Shown: piece by piece, positions 24,501 through 32,951 of the stretch
Position numbering within the stretch: the first letter of the stretch is position 1
Layout of the letters: every line of letters begins with the position of its first letter
Assembly: GCF_900109115.1 (NCBI RefSeq)
Contig: NZ_FNYV01000003.1
Location: forward strand, 276,843-340,842
DNA length: 64,000 nt
Direction: 5' to 3'
Origin: Micromonospora phaseoli
Lineage (GTDB): Bacteria; Actinomycetota; Actinomycetes; Mycobacteriales; Micromonosporaceae
The notes under the pieces: model-generated
What the model was told of the DNA's origin: nothing
Databases searched by the model: none
The model's input: the letters and a program-made list of their open reading frames with translations, nothing else
Made by a program: the position numbers and the translations under genes

Positions 24501-24911
24501 CCCGTACGTCATCAGCAGGGGCAGGTCGTCGCGGTGCGCGTCGTCGTAGCCAGCGGCGATCAACCCGGCCACGTCGAATAGCCGGCGGTCGACCCGGCCG
24601 TCGCGGATCAGCGGCAGCGCGTCCTGCGGCACCACCCAGAGGTGGTCCCCCATCCGCTGGGTGAGGAAGCGGACGCCGGAACGTCCTTCGGCCGGGCGCA
24701 CGCTCGCCGCGCCGGCCGTGGTGACCGTGACCCGATCACCGGTGATCAGGGTGACGGTGCTCGTTTGGCCGTCGGTCGTCGGCTGCCCGGCCGTGAGATG
24801 GGCCGACGGTGCCGCCGTCGGCCGGGACGGTGCGGCCGTCGCCGCCGCCGGTACGCCGAGCACCAGACCCATCACGAGTCCGATAGCGGTCAGTCTGCTC
24901 TTTCGTCGCAA
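21576..24911 (-). CDS. Secreted S8-family subtilisin-like serine peptidase
   Basis: The protein has about 1111 residues. A signal peptide (LRRKSRLTAIGLVMGLVLG...ATAAPS) precedes a propeptide. The subtilase domain has catalytic Asp (VLDTGVDAAHPD, about 230), His (GHGTHVAS, about 265) and Ser (SLSGTSMSAPHVAG, about 437). About 600 further residues are beta-rich and resemble the long C-terminal part of Streptomyces 1100-residue subtilases. A TTG start at 24911 is chosen because AAGGAGGATCAG sits directly before it; the ORF's upstream ATGs have no ribosome site. The enzyme should be exported and act on extracellular protein. Its promoter overlaps a palindromic operator. Confidence 0.93.
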   Translation of the reverse strand: MRRKSRLTAIGLVMGLVLGVPAAATAAPSRPTAAPSAHLTAGQPTTDGQTSTVTLITGDRVTVTTAGAASVRPAEGRSGVRFLTQRMGDHLWVVPQDALPLIRDGRVDRRLFDVAGLIAAGYDDAHRDDLPLLMTYGSTARRAGAPDGVTVTRDLTAIGGVAATADKQRAGQVWAALAGSGGARFDAAGGVERIWLDGRRQLTLEHSVPQIGAPAAHQAGYTGQGIRVAVLDTGVDAAHPDLVGRVAEAQNFTEETNPGDIVGHGTHVASIIAGSGAASDGSYRGVAPDATLLSGKVCEEYGCTESAILAGMQWAAGDAGADVVNLSLGGTDTPEVDPLEEAVNTLTAQTGALFVISAGNAGRAGTVGSPASADAALAVGAVDRDDELAYFSSQGPRVGDDALKPEITAPGVEIVAARGQGTLLGDPVGEQYVSLSGTSMSAPHVAGAAALLAQQRGDATAEQLKSTLMASAQPHPELTAYQQGAGRVDVARAITQSLISEPASISFGRALWPHDDDEPITRELTWRNTGATPLTLDLTVEATGPGGEPAPAGMFELSTQRVVVPAGGTASASATTDTSVDGPDGHYTGRIVARAGDTVVNTPLAVNKEVESYTLTIRHLDRAGTAPVDYATFLIGLADFSDIFVYDPDGTAEVRVPKGRYGLASYLLESDEEGMTLLAQPELVVERDTEITIDGRTAGSVRMSVPDRSAKLAMVAVDATFLVEEIGSSSFGVVGDDFSGLYTGQLGRPTTADRFLATMTSQFADREAASSPYFYGLAETFPGRLPNGLTKHYRSSDLATVTQTFRDGYPDTLAERLVYAVFEPDLGGWAAILPVTVPGQRVEYYNTRAVRWSTELAFGTPTDDGPWLDLVAVLWSDPTAYRAGRKYQDTWSGAPYGPSFPAPRWPGEGLTRQGDVITLAIPMHGDAAGHVGASLADSSRTALYRNGKLVEEIPEHGWGQFEVPAGPATYRLETSAKRSFTDLSTEIATTWTFRSRHARGDDPVVLPASAIRFAPQLDARNTAPAGRSFVIPVAVPRQPGAPAAKIASLTVEVSYDGGKRWRTAKVRKAGGGWQATVQHPRTDGHVSLRASARDTSGNTVTQRIIQAYRLR

Positions 24912-24971
24912 CTGATCCTCCTTGCTGGAGCGTCTATGTCGATGAGGGACACACATCGACACCCGTCAGCA

Positions 24972-25001
24972 TTGCATACCGAGTATGCAAACAGGAGTCA
25001 A
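24972..25001 (-). promoter_or_regulatory. Promoter overlapped by a 19-bp palindromic operator (subtilase)
   Basis: On the minus strand TTGACT (24996-25001) and TATGCA (24973-24978) are 17 nt apart. The perfect palindrome TTGCATAC-CGA-GTATGCAA (24972-24990) covers the -10 and most of the spacer, the typical place for a repressor to block RNA polymerase. The core CATACCG(A/G)GTATGC recurs at 19067-19080. Confidence 0.65.
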
Positions 25002-25054
25002 GAATTCGACGAAGTTGATTCCTCGTCGCGGCCGGAGACGGCATCCTCAGACGG

Positions 25055-25612
25055 ATGAGATCGATGAAGGAACGCATGCTGGCCGGCGAGCCGTACCTCG
25101 CCGACGACCCGGAACTCATCGCCGACCACCTCCGCGCGCTACGGCTGATGGAGCGGGTCAACACCAGCGGCGTCGACGACCACGAGGACCGCCGGGCCGC
25201 GTTGCGCGAGCTACTGAGCGAACTCGGCGATGAGACCGGCATCCGCCCGCCGTTCTACTGCGACTACGGCTACAACATCCGGATCGGACCCCGCAGCTTC
25301 GTCAACTACCACGGGGTATTCCTCGACGTCGCGCCGATCACGCTCGGCGCCGACGTGCAAGTCGGCCCCAACGTACAACTGCTCACTCCGACCCACCCGG
25401 TGGAGCCGGAGCCGCGCCGGGCCAAGTGGGAGGCGGCACGACCCATCACCATCGGGGACAACGTCTGGCTGGGCGGCGGCGCGATCATCCTCGCCGGAGT
25501 CACCGTGGGTGAGAACACGGTTGTCGGCGCCGGCGCCGTGGTGACCCGGGATCTGCCCGCCAACGTCGTCGCAGTCGGCAACCCAGCTCGCCCGGTACGC
25601 CAGCTCGACTGA
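25055..25612 (+). CDS. Sugar O-acetyltransferase (maltose/galactoside acetyltransferase type)
   Basis: This 185-residue protein has the N-terminal Mac domain (MKERMLAGEPYLADDPEL) and a left-handed beta-helix with hexapeptide repeats. Family motifs are FYCDYGYNIRIG, the catalytic-His region LTPTHPVEPEPR, and WLGGGAIILAGVTVG. It transfers acetyl from acetyl-CoA to a sugar hydroxyl; the acceptor cannot be inferred. It is a single gene divergent from the subtilase. ATG 25055 or ATG 25064 may be used, since neither has a clear ribosome site. Confidence 0.92.
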   Translation: MRSMKERMLAGEPYLADDPELIADHLRALRLMERVNTSGVDDHEDRRAALRELLSELGDETGIRPPFYCDYGYNIRIGPRSFVNYHGVFLDVAPITLGADVQVGPNVQLLTPTHPVEPEPRRAKWEAARPITIGDNVWLGGGAIILAGVTVGENTVVGAGAVVTRDLPANVVAVGNPARPVRQLD

Positions 25613-25715
25613 CCACAAGAGGGCTCCTACCTGCGCAAACACCTCCTCGGCGAGTGGCGCTCGACCCAGCATGTCAGGCACTCTGGGTGATACGGGCATT
25701 ACCAGGAGGCTTGCC

Positions 25716-28346
25716 ATGAGCGGTCGGATCCTCGAACTTCGCGTACACGGAGTGTCGAACACGCCGCCCGCCGATGCCCTCGGCCTGACCACGGAGCCGG
25801 GCGGCGAAACACCCCAGCCACGGCTGGTGGCCGGCGGCCCGGTCACCGGCTTCTACCGCTCCGCCACCACCGCCCCCCTCGACCCGATCGTCGTCGAGGC
25901 GTACAGCTGGGGGCAGTTGACCTCCGGCGCGCGGACCGCCCGCGACGTGGAGCGGGCCATGTGGACGCTGCTGCTGCCCTTCACCCTGGCCAACGTGGCG
26001 CTGCACGCCCGGCCCGGGATACCGCCCGACCCCAACACCGAACGGCTGGCCAGCCGTTCGGGGATCACCGCCTGGCTGATCCGGCTCTTCTGCCTGACCC
26101 TGACCGCCACGCCCGTGCTCGCGCTGACCGGCGTCGGCGTCGACCTCATCGGCTGGCAGTGCGTGGACGAGAGCTGCCTGCGCCGCATCCCCGGGCCGTG
26201 GGAACTCCTCGCCAGCCCCTGGTGGCAGCAGGGCGGGCGGGCGCTCGCTGTCGGCCTGGCCGTGCCGCTCGCCCTGATCGCGGTGCTCGGCGTGGTCACC
26301 TGGCGGACGTACCAGTACGAGTCGGTGATGCCCGCCGACCCGACGACGAATCCACCGGGACGCGGCATGCCGGCACCGGTCGACGTCGACGTGCCGACCA
26401 GCCAACCGGTGCAGGATGCGCCGCCCGCACCCGAACCATCGTCCGGCCCACCCACCAACCCACTGCAGGACCCGACGTTCTGGTGGGGCGAGGGACAGTT
26501 GCGCCGCGCGGCCGTGCTGCACCTCTGCACGGCAACGGTGGTGGCGGTGGCCGTCCCACTGGGTACGGTCGCGGTGCTGGACCCCCCGCACGGGGCACGG
26601 GCCGTCGTCGCCTGGTCCGCCGTGGCGGCGATGGTCGTCGTCCTGCTGATCACGCTCGTCGCCATCGGTCGGCCCTTCCTGACCCGGCGCGACGGGGCCA
26701 CCCCACTCGGCCCGTGGAGCATCGCGGTCATCGTCCTCACCGGCCTCGGCGTGGCCGGCACCGTCGCGGTGCTGATGCTGCCCGAAGGGGCCGCCGGTGC
26801 CCCGCTTGCCCAGCTACGCCCACCCGCGGGCTGCGGCGACGACCCGGCTCTGCCCGGCTGCCTGGCGGACCGGTCACTACCCGGCTTCGACCGGATCATC
26901 GCCTGGCTGGGCACCGGCCAACTGCTGCTGCTCATCGCGATCGGGGCGACCGCCCGCTCCGGGCGGCGTGGCGGTGCCACCCCCGCCGTCGCCACCGTGC
27001 TGATCGCCGTCGGCGCCGCCTGGTGCCACGGCTGGCTGCCCGCCGCCCCGCCGGCACCGCTGGCGATGTGGCAGCTCACCCTGCCGCTGCTGGCCCTCGC
27101 CGCGGCCGGCCTGCTGCTGCCCCGGACCCGGCCCACCGCCGTGAAACAACCGCTGGAACCGCACACCGACCTGGCCTGGCAGGGCCGGGCACCAGCCGTC
27201 ATCGCCGGCTTCGGCTGGCTGCTCTGCCTCGCGTACAGCACGGGAGTGCTCTACTGGGTCGCCGACCGGCTCAACGGCGACGCCACGCCCAGCGGCCGAT
27301 CCCCGGTCGTCCCGCCGACCCCGGTTACCTGGGCCGGGCTGAGCTTCGGTGTCGCGCTGCTGCTGCTCGTCCTGGTCGCCCTGCGCGCCGTCGTGCTCTA
27401 CCACCGACTTCGTCGTGAGGAGTACGCCGAACTGAGAGCCCGCGGCGGGCGGCTGTCCGCGCACGACCTGCGCCGGGGCCGGGACGTCAGCACCCACCAG
27501 GCGTTGCATCGGCTGGTCGGTGAACACGCGCTCCGCCTGACCGGCTGGTACGCCGGCACGATGACCGTCCTCGCCGGCCTCGGCTGCGTGGCCGTGCTCT
27601 CCTCCGCCCGCCCGCAGATGATTACCACAGGCGGAACCGCCGCCGTGGTCAAGGCCGTCGCCGACGTCGGCGACTCGCTGCTCGGTTGGCTGCCGGTGGC
27701 GGTCGCCGCCGTCGGTCTGCTGGTCTACCGCAACGACACCGTCCGGCGGTCGGTCGGGGTGGTCTGGGACGTGGGAACGTTCTGGCCCCGCGCCGCGCAC
27801 CCGCTCGCCCCGCCGAGCTACGCCGAGCGGGCCGTCCCCGAACTGCTGACCCGAACCGCCGGCCTGCTCGCACTGACCGAACACGACCCCAGACGGATGG
27901 ACGGCATCATCCTCTCCGGACACAGCCAGGGCACGGTGATCTGCACGGCCGTCATCCTCCAACTGCCCAGCCGATGGCGGCGACGGGTCTGGTTCTTCTC
28001 CTACGGATGCCAGCTGACCCGCCTCTACGGGCGGATCTTCCCCGCCTACTTCGGTCCGGACCGGCTGCCGGTACTGACCGAGGCGCTGACCCGCCCGGCG
28101 GGGGGGACCAGGTGGACGAACTTCTGGCGGGACACCGACCCGCTCGGCTGGCCGGTCACCGCCGGGGAACGCGACATCGCGGTCACCGACCCCGAGGCGC
28201 TGCACCCGAGCGACGGCGAGGTGGCCGACCCACCGATCCGTAGCCACAGCGGCTATCCCGAGGCGGCCGAGTTCCATCGGGAACGATCCCGGGTGGCGTG
28301 GCTGCTCCGGCGGGCGGTCCCGTCACCCCGGCGGGGGCTCAGCTAG
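25716..28346 (+). CDS. Large integral membrane protein with lipase-type GHSQG motif
   Basis: I do not recognise a named family for this 876-residue protein. The N-terminal soluble segment starts RILELRVHGVSNTPPAD. It is followed by many hydrophobic helices in several blocks (for example FCLTLTATPVLALTGVGV and AVAAMVVVLLITLVAI). The C-terminal soluble part contains MDGIILSGHSQGTVICTAVI with a nucleophile-elbow GxSxG (Ser about residue 737). The HG near the N-terminus could be the oxyanion segment of the same hydrolase fold, split by the membrane region. CAGGAGG lies before ATG 25716. Its 3' end overlaps the convergent kinase gene by 24 nt. Confidence 0.75.
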   Translation: MSGRILELRVHGVSNTPPADALGLTTEPGGETPQPRLVAGGPVTGFYRSATTAPLDPIVVEAYSWGQLTSGARTARDVERAMWTLLLPFTLANVALHARPGIPPDPNTERLASRSGITAWLIRLFCLTLTATPVLALTGVGVDLIGWQCVDESCLRRIPGPWELLASPWWQQGGRALAVGLAVPLALIAVLGVVTWRTYQYESVMPADPTTNPPGRGMPAPVDVDVPTSQPVQDAPPAPEPSSGPPTNPLQDPTFWWGEGQLRRAAVLHLCTATVVAVAVPLGTVAVLDPPHGARAVVAWSAVAAMVVVLLITLVAIGRPFLTRRDGATPLGPWSIAVIVLTGLGVAGTVAVLMLPEGAAGAPLAQLRPPAGCGDDPALPGCLADRSLPGFDRIIAWLGTGQLLLLIAIGATARSGRRGGATPAVATVLIAVGAAWCHGWLPAAPPAPLAMWQLTLPLLALAAAGLLLPRTRPTAVKQPLEPHTDLAWQGRAPAVIAGFGWLLCLAYSTGVLYWVADRLNGDATPSGRSPVVPPTPVTWAGLSFGVALLLLVLVALRAVVLYHRLRREEYAELRARGGRLSAHDLRRGRDVSTHQALHRLVGEHALRLTGWYAGTMTVLAGLGCVAVLSSARPQMITTGGTAAVVKAVADVGDSLLGWLPVAVAAVGLLVYRNDTVRRSVGVVWDVGTFWPRAAHPLAPPSYAERAVPELLTRTAGLLALTEHDPRRMDGIILSGHSQGTVICTAVILQLPSRWRRRVWFFSYGCQLTRLYGRIFPAYFGPDRLPVLTEALTRPAGGTRWTNFWRDTDPLGWPVTAGERDIAVTDPEALHPSDGEVADPPIRSHSGYPEAAEFHRERSRVAWLLRRAVPSPRRGLS

Positions 28347-28970
28347 GCGTACCACCAGGTCGGCACGGCCGGCGGTACCCGCCACCACCGCCGCATTGGT
28401 CTCGTCGCTGCCCAACGCCCAGGCCCGGGCATCCTGCTCCGACCGTCCGTGGGCGAGGTGTCGGGCGACCAACCGGTGCCGCCGCAGGTCGGCGTCGAGG
28501 TCCAGGAACCACACCTCGTGCAGCAGCGCCCGCAGCTCGTCCCAGGGCCAGTCCGGGATCATCAGATAGTTGCCCTCGGTCACCACCAACCGGACCTCCG
28601 GTGGCACCTCGATCGCCCCGGCGATCGGCTCCTCCAGATCCCGGCGGAACTCCGGCGCCCAGACCGAGGTCGGCTCCTTGCGCCGCAACCGACGCAGCAG
28701 CGAGACGTAGCCGTTGGCGTCGAAGGTGTCGATCGCGCCCTTACGGTCTGATCGGCCGAGCCGAAGCAGTTCGGCCTGGGCGAGGTGAAAGCCGTCCATC
28801 GGCACCAGCCGGGCGGCCGGACCGACCGCCTCGACCACCTGCGCGGCCAGCGTCGACTTGCCGGCCCCCGGTGCGCCGGTGATGCCGAGCAACTGGCGCG
28901 GGCCGGCGTCGGCGAGCGCGCGGGCCCGCTCCAGCAGGGCATCGACGGGCAGCACCTGTGCGTCGGGCAT
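28323..28970 (-). CDS. Nucleoside/nucleotide kinase family protein (uridine kinase-like)
   Basis: The 215-residue P-loop protein has Walker A GITGAPGAGKST, the PMDGFHLAQ motif of the pantothenate kinase/uridine kinase/fructoselysine-kinase group, and TEGNYLM. The substrate is unknown; the family includes FrcK-like and phosphoribulokinase-like members. The start ATG 28970 shares one base with the stop of the upstream SIMPL gene (TGATG), so the two are translationally coupled. The C-terminus overlaps the convergent membrane-protein gene. Confidence 0.88.
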   Translation of the reverse strand: MPDAQVLPVDALLERARALADAGPRQLLGITGAPGAGKSTLAAQVVEAVGPAARLVPMDGFHLAQAELLRLGRSDRKGAIDTFDANGYVSLLRRLRRKEPTSVWAPEFRRDLEEPIAGAIEVPPEVRLVVTEGNYLMIPDWPWDELRALLHEVWFLDLDADLRRHRLVARHLAHGRSEQDARAWALGSDETNAAVVAGTAGRADLVVRLAEPPPG

Positions 28971-29617
28971 CAGGTCAGCACCGGTCGGCTGATGACGAAC
29001 CGGGCCCGCACGGCCGCGTGCACCCCCTGCGGCTGCGGATCGAACTCCAACTGCGGCGGTCCGGCGATCTCCGCCCCACCCGCGTCGAACGCCATCCGCG
29101 CCATCATCGGCTGTGCGGTGCCACCCTCGTCGGCCAACTCGACAAGGTCGGTGACCTGGGCACCAAGCGCCTCGGCGTACTCGCGGGCCCGCTGCAACGC
29201 GTCGCTGATCGCGGCGTGCCGGGCCTGCCGGTGGACCGGGCTGTCAGGGCGCAGCGACCACCACGGCCCGGCCACCTCGACCTGGTCCTGGTCGGCCAGC
29301 CGCAGCATCACCTCACCGAGCGCGACGAAATCGGTGACCGTCACGGTGGTGACCACGGAGCCGTGCCAGGCCACCACCCGCTCGGCGGAGCGCCGCGTCT
29401 CCGGCCGCACCCGCAGCTCGCCGGTCTCCCGGCGGTCGATCGTCGGCCCGCACGAGTCGAGCAGCACCCGGATCGCGGCGGCCCGCTCGGCCAACCGGGT
29501 CAGCGTCGGCTCCCGCTCCCGGTCACGGGCCAGCGCGGTCACCGTGAACTGGGCGAGCTCCGGGGCGACCTCGCGGTACGCCTCGCCCCGTACGGTCACC
29601 ACCGGTCCGTCCACCAT
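28970..29617 (-). CDS. SIMPL (DUF541) domain protein
   Basis: This 215-residue protein has the SIMPL pattern: an N-terminal VTVRGEAYREVAPELAQFTV strand, a central coiled region, TVTDFVALGEVMLRLAD, and AREYAEALG near the C-terminus. Other SIMPL proteins are periplasmic or surface proteins, but no signal peptide is visible here, so this form is probably cytoplasmic. The role is unknown. It is first gene of a two-gene operon with the kinase. Confidence 0.88.
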   Translation of the reverse strand: MVDGPVVTVRGEAYREVAPELAQFTVTALARDREREPTLTRLAERAAAIRVLLDSCGPTIDRRETGELRVRPETRRSAERVVAWHGSVVTTVTVTDFVALGEVMLRLADQDQVEVAGPWWSLRPDSPVHRQARHAAISDALQRAREYAEALGAQVTDLVELADEGGTAQPMMARMAFDAGGAEIAGPPQLEFDPQPQGVHAAVRARFVISRPVLT

Positions 29618-29707
29618 GCCCTCACCCTACTGGCGCGCCCGGCGGCGCGCCCGCCGATGCCGGGCGGGTGGCCAGCCAGCCACGGCAGTCGGCCGGGGCG
29701 TGCCGGG

Positions 29708-30727
29708 TCAGGCTCGGGCGGTGGGCGGGCGGTGCGCGGTGTAGTAGACCGTGCCGCCCCTCACCTGGCACGCGCTCAGGTGTCCCCCGGCCGCCCCCAG
29801 GCCGCACAGCCAGTCCAGCTCGGCGCGCTCCTCGCCGACCGGAAACGACCTGACCTGCTGGTCGTACGGGCGGCCGACCAGCGCGGCACGGGCGGCGCCG
29901 GCCTCGACGTACCGGTCGGCGAGCCGATCGCCGTCACCGGACCGCAGCGCCCCGGCCAGCTCGTCGAGGAAGGCGGTGACCTCGGTCAGCGCGGCCAGCA
30001 CCTCGTCGCGGTTGCCGCGCAGCATGTTCACGGTGCGCTGCGGCGGGGTGCCGGCGACCCGGGTCCCGTCCCGGAAGCTGCCGGCGGCAAGCGTGAGGAC
30101 CGCGTCGCTCAGTGGCGAGCGCTGTGCCGCGCCGGCCAACGCCCCGGCGAGCAGGTGCGGCACGTGCGAGGCCAGCGCCACCACCGCGTCGTGGCGGTCC
30201 GCCGCCATCGGCACCACCCGGGCGGCGAAGACCTCGGTGAGCAGTGTGGCGAGCCGGCGGAACGCGGCCAGCCCGTCCGGCGCGGGGCAGAGCACCCAGG
30301 AAGCGCCCGCGAACAGGTCGGGCAGCGCCGCGGCGAGACCGGCCCGGTCGGCACCTGCCATCGGGTGACCGGGCACGAACCGGCGGGTCAGGCCCCGCTG
30401 GGCGGCGAACGCCGCCAGCGCCGCCTTGGTGCTGCCCACATCGGTGAGCAGGCACTCCTCGCCGGTCGCCGTGGCCACCTCGACCAGAGTCGCCGGCAGG
30501 GTGGGCAGCGGCCCGCCGAGGAAGACGACGTCCCGGTCGGCGACGGCGTCGACGAGCCGCTCCGCGGTCGGTACGCCGGCCAGCCGGGCCTGCCGACGGG
30601 TCTGCTCGTCCGGATCCCAGCCGGTCACGTCCAGTCCGCAGGCGTGCAGCCGGAGCAGCACCGAGCCACCGATCAGGCCGGTGCCGACCACCGCCACCCG
30701 CAGCCGGCCGTCAGCCGTGAGTACCAT
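29708..30727 (-). CDS. tyrA: Prephenate dehydrogenase
   Basis: The 339-residue protein has an N-terminal Rossmann fold (RVAVVGTGLIGGSVLLRL), LTDVGSTKAAL, and the diagnostic substrate motif GHPMAGADR. A helical C-terminal domain follows. It oxidises prephenate to 4-hydroxyphenylpyruvate for tyrosine synthesis. No ACT domain is obvious in the C-terminal 60 residues. ATG 30727 follows GAGGTACGCG. The upstream extension to 31090 is non-conserved and lies in the promoter region of the divergent M48 gene. Confidence 0.92.
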   Translation of the reverse strand: MVLTADGRLRVAVVGTGLIGGSVLLRLHACGLDVTGWDPDEQTRRQARLAGVPTAERLVDAVADRDVVFLGGPLPTLPATLVEVATATGEECLLTDVGSTKAALAAFAAQRGLTRRFVPGHPMAGADRAGLAAALPDLFAGASWVLCPAPDGLAAFRRLATLLTEVFAARVVPMAADRHDAVVALASHVPHLLAGALAGAAQRSPLSDAVLTLAAGSFRDGTRVAGTPPQRTVNMLRGNRDEVLAALTEVTAFLDELAGALRSGDGDRLADRYVEAGAARAALVGRPYDQQVRSFPVGEERAELDWLCGLGAAGGHLSACQVRGGTVYYTAHRPPTARA

Positions 30728-31052
30728 CGCGTACCTCGGCGTTCCGTCTCGTTCACGGAGCCGGCCGGCCCCGCGCGAAGTCCGCGCCGAGGATATCGCC
30801 CGGACCCGCCGCTGCCCGGTGCGCAGGTCGCCTCCCGGCCACTCAGGTCGCCCGGCGGCCCGGGCCGGGCGGCGCGGGTGTTGGCCCGACGGCGCCGCCA
30901 CGGCCACATCCGGCTTCCTCTCCCGTCGCGATCCGCAAGATCGAGAGCCGGCCGACCCGGACCGGAAGGGGGTTGTCGGGGAAACCTCCACGTCGTACGG
31001 TCCCCTGCGCCGCCCACCGTCCGGCGGGCGCTCAACGGGGAAAGGAACGACC
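30728..31052. promoter_or_regulatory. 325-nt divergent intergenic region (tyrA / M48 peptidase)
   Basis: For the plus strand, TTGTCG (30973-30978) and TACGGT (30996-31001) are 17 nt apart and would start the M48 transcript near 31008, with a leader of about 45 nt. I see no gene in this stretch. It is G+C-rich, with several short inverted repeats around GCCGGCC and GGCCCGGGCC but no strong terminator. Confidence 0.55.
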
Positions 31053-32897
31053 GTGGCCGCAACGTACCGGGCCCTCGCCTCGGTGGTCATGTTGATCGGT
31101 TTCTATGTGGTCGCGCTGCTGCAGCTCGCTGCCGTCGCGGCGCTCGGGGTGTGGCTGTACAGCCACTCGAACGCCCTGGTGACCGGCAAGCTGCTGCTAC
31201 CGCTGGTCATCGCGCTGGGCGCGGTGGCGGTCGGGCTCTGGCGGGCGATCCGGACGAAGAACGAGCCGGCACCGGGTCTGGTGCTCGACGAGCGGGATGC
31301 GCCACAGTTGTGGGCGATCGTCCGGGAGTTGGCCACCGCCGTCGACACCCGCGCACCCGACGAGATCCGGCTGGTGCCCGAGGTGAACGCGGCCGTCGGC
31401 GAACAGAGCCGGCTGCTCGGTCTGATCGGCGGACGGCGCACCCTCTACGTCGGCCTGCCGCTGCTCCAGGCCATGCGGGTCGACCAGCTCCGCTCGGTGC
31501 TGGCGCACGAGCTGGGTCACTACTCGGGGAAGCACACCCGGCTCGGCGGGGTCGCCTACCGCGGCCGGCTGGCGATCGAGGGCACCATCGAGCGGATCAA
31601 GCCGCGCAACCCGATCGGGCTGGTCTTCAAGGGCTACTCGAAGCTGTACCTGATGGTCGACAACGCCGCCTCTCGGCGCCAGGAGTTGGAGGCGGATCGC
31701 GCGTCCGTCCAACTCGCCGGCCACGAGGCGGCCACCTCCGCGCTGCGTACCCTGCCGGCGCTCGACGCGGCCTGGAACTTCTTCATGGGCCGGTACGTCC
31801 AGTCGGGCTGGCAGGCCGGCCTCGCCCCGGACGATCTGTTCGGCGGTTTCGGGCGGCTCATCCAGGCCCGCCGGGAGGAGATCGACGAGCTACAGCAGGA
31901 GGTGCCGGACCGGAAGCCGTCCCGGTGGGACACCCACCCACCGGTCGGCATCCGGATCGACGCGATGGCGCAGCTGCCCGCCGGCACGGTCGCGGCGGAC
32001 GACCGTCCCGCCCACACCCTGCTCAGCGACGTGCTGGAGGCCGGCCGACGGTTGCAGAGCCTCGCCGTCGACCACGACAACCGTCAGGTCCTACCCTGGC
32101 CCGAGTTCACCCACGCGGCGATCGCCGCCGGCGTGCAGCGGCAGGTGGACGGGATCTACCGGGCGGCCGGCCGGTTCACCGGCACTTCGGAGCCCGGCCT
32201 GACCACCATCCTCGATCTGGTCCGGGACGGCCGGCTCGGCGAGTTCGCCGAGCAGTTCTTCGGCGATGTCACCCCCGAGGAGGCGGCGGCCCGCTTCACC
32301 GGGCCGATGGAGAGGCTGCTGGTCAACGCGGCCGTCCGCGCCCAGCGGGCCCGCTGGGCGCTCTCCTGGGGCAGCCCGGCCCAGTTCGTCGGCGCTGCCG
32401 GCGAGCCGCTGGACCTTGCCGACATCGCCAAGCTGGCGGTCTCCGCGCAGACCCTCGACGAGGCACTGGCCCGGCTGGCCGAGCTGGGCGTCGACCCGGG
32501 CAACGCGACCGTCGTGCAGCGCCGGGCGACCGCCGACAACGCCGGCGTGATCGGCGCCATCGGCAACGTGAAGATCGACGACGTGGAGCACGACCTGCTG
32601 ATCCTCGACCGCGGTCTGGTCCTGGTCGGTGGCCCGGGCAAGGCCGGCGACGGCGAGAAGCGACTCAAGGACATGCTCGAATCGACGCCGGTGGCGACGT
32701 TGGCCGCCCGGCACCAGTTCCTGCCGTACGAGGAGATGGTGTCGGTGAACGTGACCAAGCAGATCCCGCTGCGGGCCGAGCTGACGTTGCACGACGGCCG
32801 GGTGATCGCCATGAAGGAGCTGTTCGGCAGCGTACTGCTGGAGCGGCGCAGCCGGGACAACCTGCTGCGGGTGTTCGAGCGGATCAACGAGGACTGA
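31053..32897 (+). CDS. M48-family membrane zinc metallopeptidase
   Basis: The 614-residue protein starts with two transmembrane helices (VVMLIGFYVVALLQLAAVAALGVWL and a second at about 50-68). The zinc motif is HELGH (in SVLAHELGHYSGKHT), and QELEADRASVQLAG supplies the third ligand Glu. About 330 additional C-terminal residues are cytoplasm-like and larger than in HtpX, the related quality-control protease. The end (ELTLHDGRVIAMKELFGSVL) resembles a PH-like or YcxB-like domain. Start GTG 31053 has AAAGGAACGACC upstream. It is monocistronic and ends at a hairpin shared with dapC. Confidence 0.88.
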   Translation: MAATYRALASVVMLIGFYVVALLQLAAVAALGVWLYSHSNALVTGKLLLPLVIALGAVAVGLWRAIRTKNEPAPGLVLDERDAPQLWAIVRELATAVDTRAPDEIRLVPEVNAAVGEQSRLLGLIGGRRTLYVGLPLLQAMRVDQLRSVLAHELGHYSGKHTRLGGVAYRGRLAIEGTIERIKPRNPIGLVFKGYSKLYLMVDNAASRRQELEADRASVQLAGHEAATSALRTLPALDAAWNFFMGRYVQSGWQAGLAPDDLFGGFGRLIQARREEIDELQQEVPDRKPSRWDTHPPVGIRIDAMAQLPAGTVAADDRPAHTLLSDVLEAGRRLQSLAVDHDNRQVLPWPEFTHAAIAAGVQRQVDGIYRAAGRFTGTSEPGLTTILDLVRDGRLGEFAEQFFGDVTPEEAAARFTGPMERLLVNAAVRAQRARWALSWGSPAQFVGAAGEPLDLADIAKLAVSAQTLDEALARLAELGVDPGNATVVQRRATADNAGVIGAIGNVKIDDVEHDLLILDRGLVLVGGPGKAGDGEKRLKDMLESTPVATLAARHQFLPYEEMVSVNVTKQIPLRAELTLHDGRVIAMKELFGSVLLERRSRDNLLRVFERINED

Positions 32898-32911
32898 CCC
32901 CGTACCTCGGT

Positions 32912-32945
32912 CGAGGCCCGCTCCCGGCCACCGGGGCGGGCCTCG
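32912..32945. terminator. Bidirectional hairpin between M48 gene and dapC
   Basis: CGAGGCCCGC pairs with GCGGGCCTCG around a 14-nt loop. It lies 14 nt after the M48 stop and 6 nt beyond the dapC stop on the other strand. Confidence 0.65.
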
Positions 32946-32951
32946 TGCCGA

